Below are positions 14,001 through 22,926 of a stretch of DNA of 64,000 nt, piece after piece. The notes under the pieces are model-generated. The model saw only the letters and a program-made list of their open reading frames with translations. It did no database searches and was not told the DNA's origin. The translations under genes were made by a program, and so were the position numbers. The DNA comes from Chrysomallon squamiferum. Its lineage: Eukaryota; Mollusca; Gastropoda; Neomphalida; Peltospiridae. The stretch is from NCBI GenBank assembly GCA_012295275.1, contig CM022679.1, forward strand, positions 24,909,502 through 24,973,501, read 5' to 3'. How positions within the stretch are numbered: the first letter of the stretch is position 1; every line of letters starts with the position of its first letter.

Positions 14001-17000
14001 TGTATAGCAGCTCCTCACCTTTCAGTTCAGTATATCGAGGTTGTGAAAAAATCAAAGTCTGAATTATTTAGGTTTGAATTTTATTTCATGGCTAATTTTG
14101 ATTTTATTATATATATTTTTTAATCATCTAGCCATATTGTGCACACTAATCATGGATTCACCTCATGTAGTCTAACAATTGTATTTTCCATCACAACTGA
14201 CTTACATTTTCTTATCTTTAATGGCATGTCGGTATGTACTTGCACATGTATTTACATACCTGTTGGTATGTACTTACACATGTGTAATCACGATAATGTT
14301 AGGCTAAAGAAAAGAAATTTAAAAGATATATTGATATTATTTAGAAGCAAAAGATAAATGAGTTGACAAGAATGTTTTGTTTACTGTAACTCATATTTTA
14401 TGTTTATGTTGGTGTTTTACTATTCTAGTGCACACTACATTTTTTTTATAATCTTCAGTAAGTGTTAATTTATTTTTGCACATGTTCTGATAAAGAAGTT
14501 CCTTCTGTGGGGAAATCCATTGTCGGAAAGAAAGAAGGGGAGAACTCCACTGATCAAGTAGGTATAGAAATATGTGCTGTGACATAAATTTCTATATCTG
14601 GTCTAAGCCATATCAGTACCTAGTATTAGGAACTGCATAGACATTTGTGTCATGAAATTCGGTTTAACAGCAGCGGGGTCTCACTAGGGGTGTGCCAGTA
14701 AGTCACAGTTAGCAATATTGACCTTCTTTTTACAGACAGAACTAAATGCTGTGACATAAATCTGTATATGTGGTGTAAACCATATTAGCATGTACTGTTA
14801 GGAACTGCATAGACATCTCTGTCATGAAATTCGGTTTAAGAGCAACAGTGTTTTCACTGTGGGTGTTAATGTAAGTTGTCATTAGCAGTATTGACCTTCT
14901 TTTTTATACTGTGACATAAATCTCTTTAATTTAGATTAGAGTCTTGAACATATTTGATTCATTATTTTGTGTAGGTAATGTTCTTTCTGTTTATGTTCTT
15001 AAATGTATCAGTAATTCTAATAAACCTTATTGCTGTATATATGTTCTCACTAATTGATATATCAGAACTGCCACTTTAGAATAAACTATTATTTTTTGCT
15101 ATTTGTTACCTTTTTTCATGAGCAGATCATAGGCACATTCTTAATTTTCACCTTTGCTTCTCATGTATCATTGTTTCTATAGGTTTTTCATATTATAATA
15201 AGTTGTTGCAATTCAGATATTTCTTCACTTTATTTTTGCAGTGTATGAAAAGTGGAAAATGTTGGTCATTTCTTGAAATTCCGTATCCACAAATGAATTG
15301 TGGTGTGACATTTGGATGGGATGACACACTCCAGGTAGTTACATTTTTTTTTTTTTTTTTTTTATGTAAGAACAGTGTTCAGACAGTGATCGGTGAATAT
15401 TCAATATGTATTTAATGCATAGAAACCAAAATACACAAAAATCTGAAAACTGAGGCATTATTATTATTATTATGATTCTTGTTATTTCAGAATCCTACAG
15501 TGCCTGGTCCACCTAAGAAAGGTATGAATGTTTATTAAATGGTTTTCACTCCAAAACCACACTGACATGTTTTTATATTTAAATTTAATATAGATATATT
15601 ACTGAAAACATAAATCGAAACATATCACCAAAACGTTCATATATTTTTGGATATCCAAAATGTATTCAATCCATACTGAAGTGTTAATAGCTAGATGTAC
15701 AGTAAAAATATTTAAAACCACGTACATAAATATTTAAAATCATTAGTACAATTCATTTTAGGAAATAACATCAGAAAGGTTAGTGATGGAAAGACTATGC
15801 CTGGTTTTCTAAACAAATTATCTTTCATTACAGTGTCTGTACTTCCTAGCAAATTTATTAACATTTTGTTAAAATATTCATAATTCAGCTGTTCTGTCTG
15901 TAATTCCACACAAACTTATTCTCATTTTGTTAAAATATTCACAGTTCAGCAGATAGCATGGGAAGTTTACACATGCTTGCAAAGCCTGTATTGTCATTAT
16001 CATCACTGACATCGTTTGTCATTATGGGCCATTTTTACTTCATTTATAAAGACAAGGATGTTTTGTTTACTGTAACTCATATTATGTTTATGTTGGTGTT
16101 TTACTATTCTAGTGCACACTACATTTTTTTTATAATCTTCAGTAAGTGTTAATTTATTTTTGCACATGTTCTGATAAAGAAGTTCCTTCTGTGGGGAAAT
16201 CCATTGTCGGAAAGAAAGAAGGGGAGAACTCCACTGATCAAGTAGGTATAGAAATATGTGCTGTGACATAAATTTCTATATCTGGTCTAAGCCATATCAG
16301 TACCTAGTATTAGGAACTGCATAGACATTTGTGTCATGAAATTCGGTTTAACAGCAGCGGGGTCTCACTAGGGGTGTGCCAGTAAGTCACAGTTAGCAAT
16401 ATTGACCTTCTTTTTACAGACAGAACTAAATGCTGTGACATAAATCTGTATATGTTGTGTAAACCATATTAGCATGTACTGTTAGGAACTGCATAGACAT
16501 CTCTGTCATGAAATTCGGTTTAAGAGCAACAGTGTTTTCACTGTGGGTGTTAATGTAAGTTGTCATTAGCAGTATTGACCTTCTTTTTATACTGTGACAT
16601 AAATCTCTTTAATTTAGATTAGAGTCTTGAACATATTTGATTCATTATTTTGTGTAGGTAATGTTCTTTCTGTTTATGTTCTTAAATGTATCAGTAATTC
16701 TAATAAACCTTATTGCTGTATATATGTTCTCACTAATTGATATATCAGAACTGCCACTTTAGAATAAACTATTATTTTTGCTATTTGTTACCTTTTTCAT
16801 GAGCAGATCATAGGCACATTCTTAATTTTCACCTTTGCTTCTCATGTATCATTGTTTCTATAGGTTTTTCATATTATAATAAGTTGTTGCAATTCAGATA
16901 TTTCTTCACTTTATTTTTGCAGTGTATGAAAAGTGGAAAATGTTGGTCATTTCTTGAAATTCCTTATCCACAAATGAATTGTGGTGTGACATTTGGATGG

Positions 17001-19681
17001 GATGACACACTCCAGGTAGTTACATTTTTTTTTTTTTTTTACTTTTATGTAAGAACAGTGTTCAGACAGTGATCGGTGAATATTCAATATGTATTTAATG
17101 CATAGAAACCAAAATACACAAAAATCTGAAAACTGAGGCATTATTATTATTATTATGATTCTTGTTATTTCAGAATCCTACAGTGCCTGGTCCACCTAAG
17201 AAAGGTATGAATGTTTATTAAATGGTTTTCACTCCAAAACCACACTGACATGTTTTTATATTTAAATTTATATATTACTGAAAACATAAATCGAAACATA
17301 TCACCAAAACGTTCATATATTTTTGGATATCCAAAATGTATTCAATCCATACTGAAGTGTTAATAGCTAGATGTACAGTAAAAATATTTAAAATCACATA
17401 CATAAATATTTAAAATCATTAGTACAATTCATTTTAGGAAATAACATCAGAAAGGTTAGTGATGGAGAGACTATGCCTGGTTTTCTAAACAAATTATCTT
17501 TCATTACAGTGTCTGTACTTCCAAGCAAATTTATTAACATTTTGTTAAAATATTCATAATTCATCTGTTCTGTCTGTAATTCCACACAAACTTATTCACA
17601 TTTTGTTAAAATATTCACAGTTCAGCAGATAGCATGGGAAGTTTACACATGCTTGCAAAGCCTGTATTGTCGTTATCATCACTGACATCTTTTGTCATTA
17701 TGGGCCATTTTTACTTCATTTATAAATGAACCATCATTTTTGTTCAAAATGGAACACGGTTTTCCATACTGATATAGTCCTACGTGGTGCCTTGTGTCAG
17801 TCCATGTGATATCAGTGTTGATGAAGGAATTTCATGCGACGACAACGTTTTATTGTGCCTTCCATGAAATTGATATGACTAAGCTGGGAATATCTCCTTA
17901 CATTTAATCAATAAACCATTGTTGATAATCTAGCTATGTTCTGAACACTAATCATGCATTCACCTGATATATTCTATCACTGCATTTTTTCATAATCATC
18001 AGATAAAGAAGGTATGAATGTTTATTAATTGGTTTTCATTCACTTCTAAATAAATCTGCATTCCCAGAGAAATTTCCAGAAAAAATCCCAAACAAAAGCA
18101 TACTGACCTGTTTTTTAGATTTATTATCTGTTTTGTAGTTGAAATAGTTAAAGACACAAATGGACGTGTGTGTATGTGTGTGTGTGTGTGAAGAGAAAAT
18201 TATGTTTCTTAGCCTATAAATAAAAAGTAATCTAGACCATTGTTATATTTCTGACAACCACAGTCTTCATCATTTACTGTCACATAAATATTACTCTGTG
18301 ACAGACTTAATAAATGCAGTTCATGTTATTTCTTATTTATGTTTTACAGTGAATCCGGGAGAACCAAACCTGAATGTGTCAGACATTACACCAGAACAAA
18401 TTTGTGAAGGTATCCTTACATTTTTCTTTTCATCTGATGCGTCCAGTGATGTATATAAATCACATACGACAACAGCAATTTTTCCTTTATTAATAGTGAA
18501 ATGCCTGTTCCGCACACAGATGAAATAAGTATGTAAATTTCTAAATAATAGTATTGTATTATTAATACTTTTTTTTATAAATAATTTGGTTTAGTCAGGT
18601 TGTCAAATAAGAACGATCCAATGAAATTAACTTGTTTTTATATAAATTATAAGGTGTACAGCAACTACAAAGAAAATGTCAAGAGTTGGAGAGAAAATCT
18701 CAAGATGACTCGGAGTTGATTGAGGGACTGAGAGCGCAAATAAATAGCCAGGTCCTTGAGCAAGAGATGTACAAGCAAAAACAAAGGGAGAAAGAAGAAA
18801 AACTATCAATGCAATATCAAAATAACTTGACACATGTAGAAAATCAGCTACAGAAAAAGCATAGAGAACTCCAGATTGAGAGAAAAGAGTCTCAGAGAAA
18901 GGATACGGTAATAAGAATACTTCTCCACATATTGAGTATAAAAGATACAGAAATAGATCAGATAAAACGGGAGAAAGAGCAGTCAATGTTGGAGATAGAT
19001 CAGTTGAAACGGGAGAAAGAGCAGTCAATACTGGAGATAGGTCAGTTGAAACGGGAGAAAGAGCAGTCAATACTGGAGATAGGTCAGTTGAAACGGGAGA
19101 AAGAGCAGTCAATACTGGAGATAGGTCAGTTGAAACGGGAGAAAGAGCAGTCAATACTGGGGATAGATCAGTTGAAACGGGAGAAAGAGCAGTCAATACT
19201 GGAGATAGGTCAGTTGAAACGGGAGAAAGAGCAGTCAATACTGGAGATAGATCAGTTGAAACGGGAGAAAGAGCAGTCAATACTGGAGATAGGTCAGTTG
19301 AAACGGGAGAAAGATCAGTCAATACTGGAGATAGGTCAGTTGAAACGGGAGAAAGATCAGTCAATACTGGAGATAGGTCAGTTGAAACGGGAGAAAGAGC
19401 AGTCAATACTGGAGATAGGTCAGTTGAAACGGGAGAAAGAGCAGTCAATACTGGAGATAGGTCAGTTGAAACGGGAGAAAGAGCAGTCAATACTGGAGAT
19501 AGATCAGTTAAAATTGGAGAAAGAGCAGTTAAAGCGGGAGAAAGAACAACAATCAATCATTGACATGGAGTGCATTCTAGATCTGAATGAAGAGCTAAAC
19601 AACAGAGAGCAGATTGATAATACCGTGACTGAGCTAACATGTCTAGAAAATCGGCTAGAAAGACTAGGACGAGATCCTTGA
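8081..19681 (+). CDS. Modular coiled-coil protein encoded by duplicated mini-exons, family unknown
   Basis: I reconstruct 16 coding exons: 8081-8119, 8413-8443, 9650-9711, 10397-10489, 10641-10671, 11919-12088, 12413-12443, 13061-13120, 14496-14557, 15242-15334, 15491-15521, 16180-16241, 16923-17015, 17174-17204, 18350-18409, 18654-19681. All proposed junctions agree in phase and the sum, 1977 bases, is one open frame of 658 codons plus stop. The N-terminal half repeats three exon types: B (EVPSVGKSIVGKKEG), C (CMKSGKC ... FGWDDTLQ, three Cys) and D (NPTVPGPPKK or MPPVSNADKE). Two V exons (ending TPEQIC in the second copy) follow. The last exon is a Lys/Glu/Gln-rich coiled coil with 14-residue repeats, ending ERLGRDP. 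There is no signal peptide or membrane segment. I do not recognise the family. Weakest points are the first exon and the B-exon acceptors (GATAAAG). Confidence 0.6.
9650..10671 (+). repeat. Exon module 1 (B-C-D)
   Basis: Exon B 9650-9711 (phase 1 in, 0 out), exon C 10397-10489 (31 codons, phase 0-0) and exon D 10641-10671 (phase 0 in, 1 out). The module as a whole is phase 1-1 and can therefore be duplicated or lost without shifting the frame. Exon C reads CMKSGKCQSFVEIPYPQ and then a GVTFGWDDTLQ end. It differs from modules 3 and 4 at a few residues (Q/W, V/L, D/N), so it is the older divergent copy. Confidence 0.7.
9730..10080 (+). repeat. Intronic tandem repeat, 159-172 base unit
   Basis: The unit starts GCTGTGACATAAAT at 9730, 9902 and 10061. 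Each unit also carries TAGGAACTGCATAGACAT and ATTGACCTTCTTTTTA. Equivalent arrays occur in the same intron of modules 3 and 4 and, inverted, at 6765-7280. Confidence 0.85.
11919..12443 (+). repeat. Exon module 2 (extended B, no C, D variant)
   Basis: The B-type exon (11919-12088) starts like the others (EVPSVGK) but is 170 bases long instead of 62. It carries a unique 40-odd-residue extension with FPIEEEGENYTD and SQSVGEGKGEKF before its phase-0 donor. No C exon follows, and the D exon (12413-12443) reads MPAESNPHEE, closest to the 8413 exon. The frame is maintained because C is phase 0-0. Confidence 0.65.
13061..13120 (+). repeat. V exon, first copy
   Basis: A 60-base phase 1-1 exon with a strong TTTTACAG acceptor. 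It encodes VNRGKPNLDVSAIAPEQIC. Its intron flanks on both sides match those of the second V exon at 18350, showing that it was duplicated with its surroundings. Confidence 0.7.
14496..15521 (+). repeat. Exon module 3 (B-C-D)
   Basis: Exons B 14496-14557, C 15242-15334 and D 15491-15521. Exons and introns are nearly identical to module 4. Exon C begins CMKSGKCWSFLEIPYPQ. The splice sites match those of modules 1 and 4. Confidence 0.7.
14576..14925 (+). repeat. Intronic tandem repeat, module 3 copy
   Basis: Same 159-172 base unit as at 9730, immediately after the B exon donor. Closely matches the module 4 array. Confidence 0.85.
16180..17204 (+). repeat. Exon module 4 (B-C-D)
   Basis: Exons B 16180-16241, C 16923-17015 and D 17174-17204. 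This is nearly a base-for-base repeat of module 3, including introns, so it arose by a recent tandem duplication. A 9-base relic of one more D exon (ATAAAGAAG before GTATGAATG) is visible at 18003-18011. Confidence 0.7.
16258..16605 (+). repeat. Intronic tandem repeat, module 4 copy
   Basis: Same 159-172 base unit, nearly identical to the module 3 array, as expected from the recent duplication. Confidence 0.85.
18350..18409 (+). repeat. V exon, second copy
   Basis: 60 bases, phase 1-1, with acceptor GTTTTACAG. It encodes VNPGEPNLNVSDITPEQIC and joins in phase to the coiled-coil exon at 18654. Confidence 0.7.
18953..19540 (+). repeat. 42-base coding minisatellite (14-residue coiled-coil repeat)
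   Basis: Thirteen full 42-base units and a partial fourteenth, inside the last exon of the modular gene. The unit peptide is I-(G/D)-Q-L-K-R-E-K-(E/D)-Q-S-I-L-E. Units are almost identical at the DNA level. The few variants are D/G at position 2 and E/D at position 9, plus one G for E at the end of unit 5 and small changes in unit 1 (I for L, M for I). The homogeneity implies recent expansion or contraction by slippage or unequal exchange. Confidence 0.95.
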
Positions 19682-20816
19682 GGTTTGAAATATTTAATGA
19701 TTTGATTATTAGTTATGACAGAAACTGATTTTATTTAATTATGGAATTTTCATTATTATTATTTTTTGGGGATGCAAAGAAGAGAATCAGTCATAAAGAA
19801 TGTCTAAATTACATATTTACTAAATAATACTGAAGGCAATTTTAACACAAAAGAACATTTTGTATTGGCAGAAATTTTTAAAATGGGCTGAATGTATTGG
19901 TAAAATATTAAAATTAATTGTTATAATATTTAGAAGATAGAATTATAACTATTTTTGAAGAAGAAACATACCTGTTATATTATCTATTGATAACATGTAG
20001 TAAAATACTGAATAAAAATAGCAAATTTATTATACTTTTACTCTTCTTTAAAACTAATAACTATTTATAACCATGTCCAGTCTGTTGTACAGCTGTACAG
20101 AAATATGAATTTGTATTCATACCATAAATATTATCTTAATATCATATATATCATTTATATGAAGACTGTACTGTTTGAATAATAACATCATTATATCCTT
20201 ATGTATATCATACATATTATCACTGGTTTGATATTCTTACGATAGATCTTGTCATATATGTGAAATATCACATTACATTTCAATAAAAAAATATCAACTT
20301 TTACATCTTGTGCAGACATTATGAACTGTTTTCATGTCACAGAATCTAAAGTAATAATATGTTGTCATCAGACATTTAAAAAAAAATGTGTTATAGTGAA
20401 GTGTGTAAAACAATTTACTTGTAAAGACATTTGACTTTTTCTTTTCTCACATTTATATGTATATATAGCTATGAATGATGGCACACATGGTACATACATA
20501 CATAATACACACAAACACACCACCACCCACAGTCAGTGCTTATATACCTGTGAGGCATGTCAATTACTAGAAGAATAAAATAGTTCTTCTGATGTTTGTC
20601 AAAAATCCAATATTCTCTAACTTTGCAAATTTTGTATTTAGTCATTTCTAAATAGATCACAATGTATTTCAATCAGAATTCAATGTATTCAATTCATTTA
20701 ATAGTGTGTCATTTGTTTACTAATATTATTTACTAATAAATGGCACTAACTTTAAAATAGAGTATTAAAAAAAAAAGTATGTGTGTGTGTGTATATATGT
20801 ATATATATATGTATTA
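19682..20816 (+). other. 3' flank of modular gene and spacer
   Basis: AT-rich sequence after the TGA stop at 19679-19681, with no further exon. A possible AATAAA poly(A) signal lies at about 20282-20287. A GT/AT dinucleotide tract (20777-20812) ends directly at the transposon inserted at 20817. Confidence 0.5.
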
Positions 20817-21286
20817 GGGTCATTCCGTGTCAAATCACCCAATGGGTTAAACCCGACCGTTTGGTATACTTGTTGATTGGGATATCCCACAGCACCAAAT
20901 CTGAAATTTTAGGCCAATCGGACCAGTGGTATGGGAGATATGGCCCCCCGAATTTTGAGATTTTTGGCAAAAATGGGTGTGACCACCAAATATGGGTGTG
21001 AACCCTCATATCTCAGGAACTACTTAGCCAATCTTCATAAAATTGGTATTGTTGAAAAGGCAATATGACAAGGATTCCTAATATTTTTTGTTTAGCCACA
21101 ATATAGATTTAAAAATGCATGTCCATGAAAATAACACCTTTTCTGTCATCAGCATCTGATTAACTAAAACCTGAATGATCAATTCTAGATGCTAGGAATC
21201 ACCCTCTCTCTTGATCATCGAATAAGACATTGAAGGCCTACATGTATGCATAAAGTTCACATAAATTTGAGAGAACTATCTTTGTT

Positions 21287-22037
21287 TCAAATGTTCACTC
21301 TATCCTTCATTCCCAGACACATTCTACTGTTATCACTTTCATAAAATTGGACTGTTTCCGATTTTTCTAATGGGTCACTTTCAGGAGAATGAAGCAGAAT
21401 ATCATAGACTGTTTCAAGATGTCGTTTTAATGTTACTGTAGCTGATGCTAGTTTTTTCTGTCCTTTCATTCGTTTACTGGAACATGCTAGTGAATAGAGT
21501 TTAACAGAAGTTTTGCCTAAACTTGCCAGGATAGAATTCAAATCAAAGTCATTTTCTGGGGAAACAACAACCAGCGGTTTGTCTGACAAGTTATCGTCAA
21601 ATTCTCCCATACTAAAGCCATCCTCTGCAGGGTTTTGGACCTTTGATTTCTGAAGGCTAAACAAACAGTCAAAGCACAAATTATCTCCTGGCACTAGTGT
21701 CTTTGGAGGATTTACTAAGCATTTGTAAGTGCCCATGCTAACAATTCTTAAAGATCTAGTGCATGCTTGCTTAGGATGGCGATTAAGGGGATCACAACAC
21801 TTTTTCACAATGTTGAAAACTTGAAAGTTCTTGTTTAAGATGTGAACAGATACTCTTGATGTCCCGTGTTTTGATCCCACTTCGAAGAGTGAGGAGTTCG
21901 ACTTTCTCAGTTTTCCATATATTTCGCAACAACTCCTTTTTGGTATGATGGTGTTGATAACACACATTTTCAGGAGAGTAAAAGCTGCAGTTAGGCCTGG
22001 AAGAAATACAGATTTTCAGTATTGCCTGCGCCTTCAA
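21287..22037 (-). pseudogene. Transposon-borne Cys-containing protein fragment
   Basis: The main open stretch (21967-21287, 226 codons) encodes a Cys-containing region with CCDPLNRHPKQACTRSLRIVS followed by a CFDCLF motif about 28 residues later, possibly zinc binding. A Ser/Asp-rich tail follows. A second overlapping frame (22037-21792) with NCSFYSPENVCYQHHHTKKE looks like the original upstream part, so one frameshift near 21900-21830 is likely. There is no recognisable DDE catalytic core. The product may be a DNA-binding or accessory part of the element, or the N-terminal remnant of a transposase. It lies wholly between the long inverted ends. Confidence 0.5.
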
Positions 22038-22852
22038 TTCAATAGAACAAAGTTGGTGCTTTCCTAAATATTAAATGAAATCCTGAAACCCTTTCAGTAA
22101 AGTTAAGCAGGTCATAAAATGGCAGCAGAATACATGTGTCTTTGCCAAAGGTCCACAAGCCTTGGGCATTTAGGTTAAACTTTTCAAGTATAAATCACAG
22201 TTTAGCAAGGTGAAGGTAGACCTTGTTCATACTCTGTGCCGAAGACTGGGTGTACAAATACATTATGCAGTACATCACTTGATGAAGTCTGAATTCAGAC
22301 TGGGTTGTACTGTTGTTGATTGAAACCTTGTTCAAAACCATTGGCAAGGCCACATGACATGATAAAATGACTTGATAGGTTTTATGAAGAAAACATAATG
22401 CTTACATATCAACATCTGACATTGTGTCCAACTTGAAAGCTTCAGATTCTCAAAGAAATGCAGATGAAGAAACTTCTTTGACTTAAACTTCTAATTGCTA
22501 TGTGCTCAATGGGGATTTTGCCAGGGGATTTCAAGGAGTACCTGACATGCCTGATTGTGTAGAACATGTCATGCCATTTGGCATCTTTTTATATCCTTCA
22601 GGCAAATTTATGCGAACTTTATGCATACATGTAGGCAGGCCTACAATGTCTAACTCAGTGATCAAGAGAGATGGTGATTCCTAGCATCCAGAACTGATCA
22701 TTCAGGTTTTAGTTAATCAGATGTTAATGGCAGAAAAGGTGTTATTTTCATGGACGTGCATTTTTAAATCTATAATGTGGCTAAACAAAAAATATTACAC
22801 CCAGGAAACTTTTATATGTTTTAGTTAACATGTGGGAGATTAAATTTCAATA

Positions 22853-22926
22853 AAGGTCATCTCAAGGTCACGTGATCCACACGGTCAATTTCAAGGTCAT
22901 AACAAACGTCAAAAGGTCAGTGACCC
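22853..22926 (+). promoter_or_regulatory. Cluster of AGGTCA half-sites inside the transposon
   Basis: Four AAGGTCA matches occur at 22853, 22864, 22893 and 22913. Two carry the TCA extension (TCAAGGTCA at 22862 and 22891), the form bound by monomeric nuclear receptors of the FTZ-F1/ERR type. The last is part of AGGTCAGTGACCC (22914-22926), an inverted repeat with one-base spacing. Binding or function is inference only. Confidence 0.3.

Larger units (their letters stand above)
14364..17735 (+). repeat. Recent tandem duplication of about 1.69 kb
   Basis: The block 14364-16049 is repeated almost perfectly at 16050-17735. The junction is visible at 16050, where the intron sequence ending CATTTATAAA (elsewhere followed by TGAACCATC, as at 11203 and 17723) is joined abruptly to GACAAGGATGTTTTG, the equivalent of 14364. 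The differences are mainly scattered single bases and length changes in T-runs. Confidence 0.8.

Noticed and set aside
15465-16269. Minus-strand open frames beginning MSQHIFLYLLDQW, recurring at 9739, 14585 and 16269
   Set aside because: They lie antisense to the B exons and recur only because the segment was duplicated. The plus strand has consistent splice phases and the minus strand does not.
18627-19556. A 309-codon open frame on the minus strand with repeated Leu-Ser-Pro-Val units
   Set aside because: It is the antisense of the 42-base minisatellite. A repeat unit whose length is a multiple of three and which lacks stops keeps the opposite strand open automatically. There are no splice signals or start context to support it.
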